From Streptomyces alanosinicus (GTDB taxonomy: Bacteria > Actinomycetota > Actinomycetes > Streptomycetales > Streptomycetaceae): a stretch of 34,901 nucleotides of DNA. Under the pieces are notes generated by a model. It made no database searches. It was not told the DNA's origin and saw nothing but the letters and a program-made list of their open reading frames with translations. Shown here in pieces: positions 14,813-23,154 of this stretch (its first letter is position 1; the number at the start of each line of letters is the position of its first letter). The position numbers and the translations under genes were made by a program. The DNA lies in NCBI RefSeq assembly GCF_014650595.1, contig NZ_BMVG01000061.1, positions 1 through 34,901 on the forward strand. Direction: 5' to 3'.

Positions 14813-15138
14813 TCACGGACGAACAGCTCCGCACCGAATTGGAGCTGTGCGACCGCTGGGGTATCCCCCACTCACTTTTCCTCGGCGCCGGTGACGGACG
14901 CTGGTCCGAGACCGATCGCGCCAAGGCCCTCGCATTCGCGGCGTACCAGCGCAGCGTGTGCCATCACTGCGGTACCCGGCTCGCGGAGTGGGACGAGGAG
15001 CAGGGCGGTGACCGGTACGCGTACGTCACGACAACGGTGCGCTGCCCGGGCTGTGAACTGATCGGGCACGAGCAGGATCAGGTGCCCGACGGCCCGGACG
15101 GCTATGGGGTACGCATCGGGCTGATGCCGCGCCACTAG
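14219..15138 (+). CDS. Tail assembly chaperone, -1 frameshift fusion (gpGT-like)
   Basis: A -1 shift on GGGAAAA (14800-14806) joins the short chaperone to a second open frame running to 15138. The junction reads ...VELGKRLITDEQL and the product has about 306 residues. The added part begins with TDEQLRTELELCDRWGIPHS and ends with a zinc-ribbon-like pair of CxxC motifs (CHHC and CPGC), common in the T part of actinophage chaperones. The reading frame after the shift has no good start codon of its own. In well-studied tailed phages the ratio of short to fused product is important for tail assembly. Confidence 0.88.
14800..14806 (+). promoter_or_regulatory. Programmed -1 frameshift site GGGAAAA
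   Basis: The heptamer is in the correct phase, G GGA AAA, in the short chaperone's frame and lies four bases before its TGA stop. Slipping back one base gives GGG AAA AGG and enters the long downstream frame. It fits the classical X XXY YYZ pattern. Confidence 0.9.
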
Positions 15139-15202
15139 CCAGGGGCAGGGCTGCGTGGCGAGGGGGCTTGGGCAGGGGCGTGGGGAGTAAGGGCACCGGC
15201 AG

Positions 15203-18200
15203 GTGTCGTCCTACACGCTCAGCGTTCAGGCGCGAGCGGACTTCGCGAACCTCCTGTCGGAGATCCGGCAGGCCTCCCGCGCGATGCGCGGGCTCGGCCG
15301 CGACACCGACGCCCTCAACCGGCAGCTGCGTCAGGTCGGCGCAGGGGCCCGCGGCTCCTCGTCCGGGCTGCGTGGTCTTGGCCGTGACGCTGATCGTGCA
15401 CGCGCTGGTCTGCGTCGTGTCGGTGCGGACGGGCACGCGTCGATGCGGCAGCTCCGTCACGGGATCTTTTCCTCCCGCCAGGAGCTGCACCACCTGAGGC
15501 AGCTCGTTGTCGGCGGCGGCATCGTCGCCGGTCTCGCGGAGATCGCGAAGGAGGGCAACGAGTACCAGCGGGCCATCAACAAGTGGGGCGCGGTCACCGG
15601 CGCGTCCGGGCAGGAGATGGTGCAGGCCGCGGCGAAGGCCCGCGAGCTCGGCGCCGACCTGAAGATCCCGGGCACGTCGGCGGCGAAAGCCGCGGACGCG
15701 ATGCTGGAGCTGGCCAAGGCCGGCCAGACCTCCACCTCCTCGATGGCGAACGCCCGCGCGGCGATGCAACTCGCCGCCGCCGACAACCTCTCCGCCGCCG
15801 ACGCTGCCCGCTTTCTGGGTGACGTCATGGACCAGTTCGGTCTGTCGTCGAACCATGCGGGCCGGGCCGCCGACGTTCTCGCGGCTGGGGCGAATGCCGC
15901 TTCGGGTGGGCTGGAGGACATCTACTACGCGCTGTCCTACACCGGGCCTGTCGCCGCCCAAGTCGGGGTGTCGATCGAGGACACGGCGGCGGCGGTGGCG
16001 ATGCTGGCCCGCTCCGGCATCCTCGGCTCCAAGGCCGGCACCTCGCTGCGCGGGATCCTCACCAACCTCGCGCGGCCGACCGCCCGCGCCCGCAAGGGCC
16101 TGGCGGAACTCGGGGTCGAAGCGTGGGACGCGAGGGGGAACTTCAAGGGCCTGCGTACGGTGATCGAGGGCTTCGAGCAGGCCCGGCACCGCATGTCCCA
16201 GAAGGACTTCCTCGGCGCACTGGCCGACGTGGTCGGCAAACCGGCGCTGGCGGGGGCGGCGGCACTCGCGCATCAGGGCGCCGAGGCGTACGACCAGATG
16301 TACACGGCGATCTCCCGCACGGGCGCGGCTCAGGAGATCGCGGCCTCTCAGACCAAGGGCTTGGCCGGTGCGGTCACGCAGCTCAAGACGCAGGCCTCCA
16401 ACACGGGTCAGGTGCTGTACACGGCGGCGGCGCCGGGCTTGGAGAAGGTCACCCGGCTGCTGACCGCGGGCATGGCGGCGGCGACCCCGCCGATGGCGGC
16501 CGTCCTGGACTATCTGCACGACCTGTACACGCTGGCCGGCCCGTCCGTGTCGGCAGCAGCCTCCGCCGGGGTTGAGGAGCTGACGGATGCGCTCGGCGGA
16601 CTCGGTGAGCCGGTCAAGGACATCGCGTTCGATACCGCTGCCGCCGCACTGAACGTCCTCGTCAACGGCGAACGTGCACTGATCGACGTCTTGCACGACG
16701 CCGGCAGCGCCGTCTCCCCTGTCGTCGAGGCGCTCGCGGACCTGTCCGGCGAGGCGGACGCGGGCGGTACGGCGCTGGACATCGTCGCCACTGCTCTGAA
16801 CCTCGCCTCCTCGGCGGCCGGGACCGTCTCGACCACGCTCATTCCGGTCGGGCATGTGGTGGCGTGGCTGGTCCAGGGGTTCGCGGCGCTGCCGGGGCCG
16901 GTGCAGACGGCGATCGTGGCGATGCTGCTCGCGCGCCGTGCCACCCCAATCTTCATGAACCTGGGCCGCACGGTCTCAGGCCCGGTCGCGGGGGCGTTCC
17001 GGTCGCTCGGCGAGCAGATGCGTGTGCAGGAGCGGCTCGCCGCCGCGAACGGTCAGCAGATCGGCCGCGTCGGCCAGGCCCTCGCCGTACTCGAGACCCG
17101 CGTGCCGGTAGTGGGGCGGATGGCTGCCGCCTTCAGGTCTGCCAGTGGCCCTGTGTCGGGCCTGACCAGGGCCATCGGCACGGGGCTGGGCGGTGCCGCG
17201 CGCGGGCTGATGGGGGCACTCGGCGGTCCGTGGGGCGTCGCCATCGCCGCCGCTGGTGTGGGGCTGTCGATGCTCGCTGACCATCAGCAAAAGGCCGCAC
17301 AGGCGGCAGCCGAGCACGAGTCCAGGATCAGCAACCTGACGCAGGCGCTGCGTGAGTCCAACGGGGCGGTCAGCGACAGTGTCCGAGCCGCAGCCGCGCA
17401 GTCGATCATGGACACGAAGGTCTTCGACGGCAAGAACCGGCTCGTCGACGTCATGTCGAAGGCCGGCGTCTCCGTCCGGCAGCTCACCGACGCCTACCTC
17501 GGGCAGGACGGTGGGCTGAACCTTCTGCAGAAGCGGCTGAATGAGGCAGCCGAAGCGAACGTCGAGTGGATCGCCACCCAAGGCGGAGCGGCGAAGACGT
17601 ACAACGATCAGGGCCTGGCCGCCGCGCGTGCGGCCGATGCGCTCGGCGCGGTCAAGGGCGAGATGTCGCAGGCCGTGAAGGATGCCAAGGACCTGGCCGA
17701 GGCCACCGGTTCCGGCGGCCGGTCGGCCACGGATGCGGTTGGCCCGTTCGGGAAGTTCTCCGACGCAATGCGTCGCCTGTCCGACACCACAGCGGACGCA
17801 GACTCAAGAGCCCGCGCGCTGCACGATGCGCTGAACATCCTGGCGGGTGGCTCGGTCAACCTCTCCGCCGCCGAGGCACGTCTGAACCGTTCGGTGTCGG
17901 ATGCGGCCGAGTCGCTGAAGGGCGGCATCGACCAGGCGCAGGGATACGGCAAGTCCCTGTTGAACATGGATGGTTCGCTATCCACGGTCACCCGGAACGG
18001 GCAGAAGCTCTACGACCTGCTTCAGGGGTTGTCGACGAACTCTGCGGACGCCGCTCTCGCCGCCTACCAGTACGCGGAGGCGAACGGGAAGAGCGTGCCG
18101 GAGGCGTTGAAGGCCGCCCAGGCGCAGATGGTCACCGCCCGCGAGTCCGCGATCGCCACCGCACAGGGGTACGGGCTGACGGCTGAGCAGGCCGCGAAGC

Positions 18201-20212
18201 TCGCCGATGCAGCCGGGCTGGTGCCGCAGCAGGTCTCCATCCTGCTGCAGACGGCCGGCATGGACGAGGCGATGGCCGAGCTCATCGCCGTCCAGCAGGC
18301 GCTGAAAGCGACCCCGGAGAACAAGACCGTCACCATCGCCACCCTCTCCAACGAGGCGCGCGAGGACCTGGAGAAGCTCGGCTTCAAGATCAAGGACCTG
18401 AAGGACCGGCGGGTGCAGGTCACCGCGCCGACCGACATGGCACGCACCGATCTGGATGCGCTGATCGCGAAGATCACCCAGACCCCGGGTAGCAAGCATG
18501 TCGAGGTCACCGCTGCCACGCAGGCGACCATCAGCAGCCTGGAGACGGTCAAGCAGAAGATCGCAGGGGTCCCGGCAGGTAAGACGATCACGGTGTCGGC
18601 GCCGACGGCTGCGGCGCGCGCCCAACTCGAGGCCCTGGGCTTCAAGATCGCCGACGTCCCTGGCAGCAAGAACGTCCAGATCTCCGCGCCGACCGGCGCG
18701 CAGCGAGCGGGTGTTGATGCCCTGGCCCAGTCCATCAGCAATCTGCGCGACAAGTCGGTGACCATCACCACCAATCACGTGAGCGTGCTGTCGCAGCTCA
18801 TCCGGCCACCCTCCGACATAGCTGATGCGCTGCGCCAGCAGGCAGACGCCCAGCAAAGGCAAGCCAACCGGCATGCCGACGGCGCCGTGGTCGACTACTT
18901 CGCCGACGGTGGCACGCGCCGCGAACAGCACCTCGCGCAGATCGCGCCCGCAGGTGCCATGCGTGTTTGGGCGGAGCGGGAGACTCACGGAGAGGGATAC
19001 GTGCCCTTCGCGCGGTCGAAGCGTCCGCGCTCGCGCCGGATCACCGAAGAGATCGTGCGCCGCCTCGGCGGTGATCCCTCAGGTATCGAGTGGTACGCGG
19101 ACGGCGGCCTGTCGAACTGGTCGTACCAGCCGCTCGGCTCCTCCACCTTCACGGTGTCGGATGTCGTCTCGAAGTCGCAGCGCAAGGGCAAGGGCGGCAA
19201 GGAGCACTTCGACCTCCGGCTGTTCGAGAAGAACCTCCGCACGTCAGTGAGGGCTGCGCAGGGCTGGCGGGCCGATCTGACGATCGTGGCGCAGCGCGCC
19301 GGAGTCGACGTCGCCAAGGCATTGGAGGAGATGGGCGAGGACGGTGTCGCCCTGACCCGGAAGATGGCGCACGGGTCGAGCAAGTACGTCAAGGACATGG
19401 CCGCGCAGCTCACCAAGCTCGCCGGCACCGCCCGCGCCTCCCTGGCCGACTACACGACCCAATTGCAGAACGCGGTGAAGAACAACACCGCCTTCCAGAA
19501 CAACCTGGCCAAGCTCGCAGGCAGCGGCTTCGGCGATCTGGCCGCGCGGCTCGCGGGGCAAAACGACGCGGACGCTGAGGCGCTCGCGGCGCAGGCGGTG
19601 AAGGACAAGAAGAAGGCGAAGAAGGCCAACACCGCGGCCAAGAGCGCCTCCAACGCCCTGGACGGGGAACAGCTCACTGATCTGGTGAAGATCATCGGGG
19701 CGCTCGCGAAGACCAAGGGCATCCACGACGTCGCCGACACCACGGGCCTGACCGAGGATCGGATCATCGAGATCGCCAGTCTGGCGAAACAGCAGATCAA
19801 GAAGACCGGGCGGGCCGACCGGTTCCTCTCAGACCTGGTGAAGGCCAACGCGGGCAAGGCCTACGCCAACGGTGGCATCTGGGAACCCGGGATCTACTCC
19901 TCTGAGCGCGGGCTGATCAAGTTCGCGGAGAAGGAGACCCGCGGCGAGTCCTACATCCCGCATGCGGCGGCGAAGCGCGGCCGCGCCACCGCCGTCCTTG
20001 CCGAGACCGCCGACCGCTTCGGCTACGGCCTCACGCCCCGGCGGCTCGTTGATGCGCGCGCGGGCCGCTCCCAAGTGGTTGTGGTGCATCAGGCACCGGC
20101 GATCGGCCAGCAGACGATCCACGTCACCCGCGCCGGTGCCAGCGCGGACGACATCGCCTCCGCCGTCTCCTACCAGATGCGCCGGGCTCGCCGCGGAGGT
20201 GTCCTGCGGTGA
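15203..20212 (+). CDS. Phage tail tape measure protein
   Basis: At 1669 residues it is the largest protein here. The N-terminal part is a helical TP901-type tape measure domain (about residues 110-430) with GTSAAKAADAMLELAKAG, DAARFLGDVMDQFGLS and AGTSLRGILTNLARP. Hydrophobic stretches occupy the middle (about 550-700). Residues 1041-1199 hold a tandem 28-29-residue repeat. Two later copies of an AE-ETxGExYxP motif (near residues 1260 and 1580) recur in such proteins. The common estimate of about 0.15 nm per residue gives a tail near 250 nm. GTG 15203 is the likely start, with GGGCACCGGCAG upstream. The GTG start of the next gene overlaps its stop. No lytic enzyme domain is apparent. Confidence 0.92.
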   Translation: MSSYTLSVQARADFANLLSEIRQASRAMRGLGRDTDALNRQLRQVGAGARGSSSGLRGLGRDADRARAGLRRVGADGHASMRQLRHGIFSSRQELHHLRQLVVGGGIVAGLAEIAKEGNEYQRAINKWGAVTGASGQEMVQAAAKARELGADLKIPGTSAAKAADAMLELAKAGQTSTSSMANARAAMQLAAADNLSAADAARFLGDVMDQFGLSSNHAGRAADVLAAGANAASGGLEDIYYALSYTGPVAAQVGVSIEDTAAAVAMLARSGILGSKAGTSLRGILTNLARPTARARKGLAELGVEAWDARGNFKGLRTVIEGFEQARHRMSQKDFLGALADVVGKPALAGAAALAHQGAEAYDQMYTAISRTGAAQEIAASQTKGLAGAVTQLKTQASNTGQVLYTAAAPGLEKVTRLLTAGMAAATPPMAAVLDYLHDLYTLAGPSVSAAASAGVEELTDALGGLGEPVKDIAFDTAAAALNVLVNGERALIDVLHDAGSAVSPVVEALADLSGEADAGGTALDIVATALNLASSAAGTVSTTLIPVGHVVAWLVQGFAALPGPVQTAIVAMLLARRATPIFMNLGRTVSGPVAGAFRSLGEQMRVQERLAAANGQQIGRVGQALAVLETRVPVVGRMAAAFRSASGPVSGLTRAIGTGLGGAARGLMGALGGPWGVAIAAAGVGLSMLADHQQKAAQAAAEHESRISNLTQALRESNGAVSDSVRAAAAQSIMDTKVFDGKNRLVDVMSKAGVSVRQLTDAYLGQDGGLNLLQKRLNEAAEANVEWIATQGGAAKTYNDQGLAAARAADALGAVKGEMSQAVKDAKDLAEATGSGGRSATDAVGPFGKFSDAMRRLSDTTADADSRARALHDALNILAGGSVNLSAAEARLNRSVSDAAESLKGGIDQAQGYGKSLLNMDGSLSTVTRNGQKLYDLLQGLSTNSADAALAAYQYAEANGKSVPEALKAAQAQMVTARESAIATAQGYGLTAEQAAKLADAAGLVPQQVSILLQTAGMDEAMAELIAVQQALKATPENKTVTIATLSNEAREDLEKLGFKIKDLKDRRVQVTAPTDMARTDLDALIAKITQTPGSKHVEVTAATQATISSLETVKQKIAGVPAGKTITVSAPTAAARAQLEALGFKIADVPGSKNVQISAPTGAQRAGVDALAQSISNLRDKSVTITTNHVSVLSQLIRPPSDIADALRQQADAQQRQANRHADGAVVDYFADGGTRREQHLAQIAPAGAMRVWAERETHGEGYVPFARSKRPRSRRITEEIVRRLGGDPSGIEWYADGGLSNWSYQPLGSSTFTVSDVVSKSQRKGKGGKEHFDLRLFEKNLRTSVRAAQGWRADLTIVAQRAGVDVAKALEEMGEDGVALTRKMAHGSSKYVKDMAAQLTKLAGTARASLADYTTQLQNAVKNNTAFQNNLAKLAGSGFGDLAARLAGQNDADAEALAAQAVKDKKKAKKANTAAKSASNALDGEQLTDLVKIIGALAKTKGIHDVADTTGLTEDRIIEIASLAKQQIKKTGRADRFLSDLVKANAGKAYANGGIWEPGIYSSERGLIKFAEKETRGESYIPHAAAKRGRATAVLAETADRFGYGLTPRRLVDARAGRSQVVVVHQAPAIGQQTIHVTRAGASADDIASAVSYQMRRARRGGVLR
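18323..18800 (+). repeat. Tandem 28-29-residue repeats inside the tape measure gene
   Basis: Five full units and a partial sixth start at 18323, 18407, 18494, 18581, 18668 and 18752. Each opens with a strand such as KTVTIA, RRVQVT, KHVEVT, KTITVS, KNVQIS or KSVTIT, then often APT, then a helix ending LGFKI or similar, then a turn with Pro-Gly. The protein-level repetition is clear, while the DNA has diverged. Confidence 0.8.
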
Positions 20213-21096
20213 GCGGCGACCTGAAGGACTTCCAGCTGGAGTTCGGCGGCGTGCGGCTCGGCCACGACACGCAGGTTCCTGTCGCTGAGATAGAAGGTCT
20301 CGCCCGGCCGACGGTGCGCGGTGAGCTGGTCGAGCAGCCGGGGGCCGATGGCGCGTGGCCGGCGCCGGACTGGTACGAGGGCCGCACACTGCGTGTCGAC
20401 TGTGCGATCAAGGCTCCCGGTGATCCGGCTGCCGCCCGCCAGATCCTGGCCACCTTGCAGGAGGCAGCCGACGACCGGCGGGTTCGCACGGTGGGCGGCG
20501 CGGTGATGCCACTGCGCATCAAGTGGCCCGGTTCTCCCGTGCGTGTGCTGTTCGTCCGGCTGGTGAAGCTGGAGGCGTCCTGGGAGAAGGCCGCCTTCGG
20601 GTGGATCCCGTTGGACGTCGAATTCGCCGCACCGGACCCGCGGTACTACGGCGACGTCGAGCAGCAGGAGCAGATACGGCTGGGTTGGCTGTCGGGCGGT
20701 GGATTCACCGCGCCGGTCCAGGCGCCGATCCGCGTCAGCAGCGGTAACCCTACGGGCCAGGACCGTCCTGGGTGGGTCACCAACAGCGGCACCGCTGATG
20801 CTCACCCGGTGCTCACCGTGCACGGGCCGTGCGCCAACCCCGTGATCACACACGTGGACAGCGGCCGGTCGATCGAGCTGGCCGTGACGCTGGCCGCCGA
20901 CGAGTGGGCTCGCATCGACACCCAGCCCGGCCGCCTGACCGCCGTCCGGGACAACGGCGGGCCCGTGGCCACCACCTCCCGCCTGGACACCTTCGTGCTG
21001 CCGCCCGGCCGCAGCGAGATCCGCTGGACGGCCTCCGATCCGACCGCCACCGCCTACCTCTCGGTGACGTGGCGTGACGCCTACATCGCCCTGTAA
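20209..21096 (+). CDS. Distal tail / minor tail protein (Dit-like)
   Basis: The 295-residue protein directly follows the tape measure gene, where siphoviruses encode the distal tail protein that caps the tube and carries the tip. The N-terminal half has a strand-rich segment (FQLEFGGVRLGHDT), then DWYEGRTLRVDCAIK and a helix with ARQILATLQEA. After a stretch ending VEFAAPDPRYYGD, a second beta-sandwich domain follows (VLTVHGPCANPVITH). This two-domain plan matches phage tail proteins of the Dit class. The GTG start overlaps the previous stop. Confidence 0.75.
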   Translation: MSGDLKDFQLEFGGVRLGHDTQVPVAEIEGLARPTVRGELVEQPGADGAWPAPDWYEGRTLRVDCAIKAPGDPAAARQILATLQEAADDRRVRTVGGAVMPLRIKWPGSPVRVLFVRLVKLEASWEKAAFGWIPLDVEFAAPDPRYYGDVEQQEQIRLGWLSGGGFTAPVQAPIRVSSGNPTGQDRPGWVTNSGTADAHPVLTVHGPCANPVITHVDSGRSIELAVTLAADEWARIDTQPGRLTAVRDNGGPVATTSRLDTFVLPPGRSEIRWTASDPTATAYLSVTWRDAYIAL

Positions 21097-21112
21097 GGAG
21101 ACCCGACCCTTT

Positions 21113-22045
21113 ATGACGCTCGCGCAAGCACCGCTGCTCGTGGACGGAGCCAGCCACTCGGCGCAGACCTTCCGCATGATGATCAAGGACCTCTCCCGGG
21201 GCGCCGAGGGCGTCACAGAGGCCGCAGACCTGAAGGTCACCCCGCTGCCCGTACCCGGCGGCGGCGTCCAGGTCGCCGACGGCTCAGCAGTGATCCGCGG
21301 GAAGGCGAACGCCTGGCAGGGCTCCTACACCGCCTACAACATCGGCTCCGCCACCGTGCCAATCGCGCCGACCGGTGCCACACCACGCTCAGACCTCATC
21401 GTGCTGCGTGTCGCCGACCCAGAGTTCGAGGGCGGCCTGGACCCGGCGAAGGACGCGATCAACTACTTCGACGTCATCCCCAACGTCTCCCCCACGACCA
21501 CCAGCGTGCCCAAGGGCGTGACGGGCATCGCGATCGCCCGTGTGGACCTACCGGCGAACACCGGCACCGTCACCGCCGGGATGATCCGGGACCTGCGACG
21601 AGTCGCCAACCCCCGCCGCGAGCGCACCCTGTACACGGCCTACCCGGCGAAACTGTCAAAGGCGTACAAGGACGACGACCAGTGGCACGACTGGCCACCC
21701 GAAGCCAGCTGGACCATCCCAGTCCCGGACTGGGCCACCAAGCTGATCGTCACCGTCACCATCGCCGGCCTGCGCATGGACTACGACAGCCTCTACGGCA
21801 AGCTCCGGCTCATCTTCGGCACCGTGCAAGGCCAGCAGACCATCGTCGACGACAACCAGGGCAAGGTCGTGCGCCGCTCCACCGCCATCGTCGCCGACAC
21901 CATCACCCTCCCCGCCGGCTACCGGGGTACAAGCCAGGTCCTCTACCTGCAGGCGAACATGTCGAAGAACTGGAACGGCGATCTCGGCGCCGACGGCGGC
22001 ACGTCCATCATCGCCGATGTGGAGTTCACGGAGGGACCGGTGTGA
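21113..22045 (+). CDS. Minor tail protein
   Basis: The 310-residue protein lies between the distal tail and hub genes. ATG 21113 has AAGGAG upstream, at a rather long distance. The first half resembles a conserved phage tail domain (GGGVQVADGSAVIRGKANAW, then YNIGSATVPIAP and ATPRSDLIVLRV). The second half is strand-rich and ends with ADVEFTEGPV. I infer a structural or baseplate-adaptor role from context. Its stop codon overlaps the GTG of the next gene. Confidence 0.7.
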   Translation: MTLAQAPLLVDGASHSAQTFRMMIKDLSRGAEGVTEAADLKVTPLPVPGGGVQVADGSAVIRGKANAWQGSYTAYNIGSATVPIAPTGATPRSDLIVLRVADPEFEGGLDPAKDAINYFDVIPNVSPTTTSVPKGVTGIAIARVDLPANTGTVTAGMIRDLRRVANPRRERTLYTAYPAKLSKAYKDDDQWHDWPPEASWTIPVPDWATKLIVTVTIAGLRMDYDSLYGKLRLIFGTVQGQQTIVDDNQGKVVRRSTAIVADTITLPAGYRGTSQVLYLQANMSKNWNGDLGADGGTSIIADVEFTEGPV

Positions 22046-23133
22046 CCTACCGGTACCTCACTCAGAACGCGCTCACCGGCGAATGGCTGTCCGCGCACCT
22101 TCCGCTGAAGGGGGTGGAGTTCGGGCCGGAGCTCAACGGGCCTGGCGAACTGCGCGGTGCCCTGTCCCCTCGCCTGGCGTGGTCGCACCCTGAACTCGCC
22201 GACCCGGGAACCACGCTGATCTACGCGGAGCGGGACGGGCTGCTGCGGTGGGGCGGCATCATCTGGCAGACCGAACCCGACGGCAACACTATGACCGTGG
22301 AAGCCGCGGGCTGGTCCTCCTACTTCCACCGCCGCCACGACCTCGACGGCGAGCTCGGTGGCCGCGCACCGTACGTGCACGCCGACCCCTGCCGGGTCTT
22401 CCGTGACATCGTCGCGTACGCGCAGTCGATCCCGGACGGCGACCTCGGCGTCACCGTGGACGACACCACCTCCAAGGCGACCGTCGGCACGCCGGCCGAG
22501 CCGTGGCACTCCCGCTGGTGGGAGACCCCCGTGCTCGGGGACATGCTCGACGACCTGGTGAAGCCCGCCGACTCCCCCGACTACAGCTGCACGACCTGGT
22601 GGGGCACCGGCCGGCGGCCTGTACGGCGTATCCGCTTGGGCTACCCCCGGCTGGGCAGCCGCCGCACGGACATCTCCTTCTCCACCAGCGTCAACATCAT
22701 CCGCTCCACCCCGGTGACGTATAGCGCGGACGAATACGCCCAGGTCGTCATCGCCACCGGCACTGGAGAGGGACGCGCACAGCAGCGGGCCATCGACGCC
22801 GTACGCAACAAGCGGCTGCGCCTGGAGCACGTCCTCGACCTGCCCGACGTACGCGGCAAGGACGTCCTCGCCCAGCGCGCAAGGAGAGAACGCGCCTGGC
22901 GGCAGAGCCTCGGCCACGTCGAGGAGATCACCGTACGCAACCACCCCGCCACCCCGATCGGCTCCTGGCAGATCGGCGACGACGTGCAGGTGGCGGTGCG
23001 GGACCAGTGGACGAACTGGTCCGGCTGGTGCCGCATCACCGGCTACACCATCCACCCCGACACCGACGCCGGTGAGACCGCCACGCTCCAGCTCGAACCG
23101 GCGGGCGCCCACCAGTACGCCACCGCTGCCTGA
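22042..23133 (+). CDS. Tail hub / Gp37-like minor tail protein
   Basis: The 363-residue protein has the N-terminal pattern of siphovirus Gp37-like hub proteins: a short strand, then GEWLSAHLPLKGVEFGPELN, then GELRGALSP and WGGIIWQTEPDG. The middle has a helix (VFRDIVAYAQSIPDGDLGV), and the C-terminal part carries GSWQIGDDVQVAV and VTGY-like strands. Such proteins form the ring or spike at the tail tip, to which fibres attach. The GTG start overlaps the preceding stop. The assignment rests on layout and position. Confidence 0.72.
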   Translation: MTYRYLTQNALTGEWLSAHLPLKGVEFGPELNGPGELRGALSPRLAWSHPELADPGTTLIYAERDGLLRWGGIIWQTEPDGNTMTVEAAGWSSYFHRRHDLDGELGGRAPYVHADPCRVFRDIVAYAQSIPDGDLGVTVDDTTSKATVGTPAEPWHSRWWETPVLGDMLDDLVKPADSPDYSCTTWWGTGRRPVRRIRLGYPRLGSRRTDISFSTSVNIIRSTPVTYSADEYAQVVIATGTGEGRAQQRAIDAVRNKRLRLEHVLDLPDVRGKDVLAQRARRERAWRQSLGHVEEITVRNHPATPIGSWQIGDDVQVAVRDQWTNWSGWCRITGYTIHPDTDAGETATLQLEPAGAHQYATAA

Positions 23134-23154
23134 CCCGACCGAAGGAACCCTTTC

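Noticed and set aside
20170..21240. Long minus-strand frame of 356 codons opposite the distal tail gene
   Set aside because: It overlaps a well-supported tail gene, and its protein is low-information and Arg/Gly-rich.
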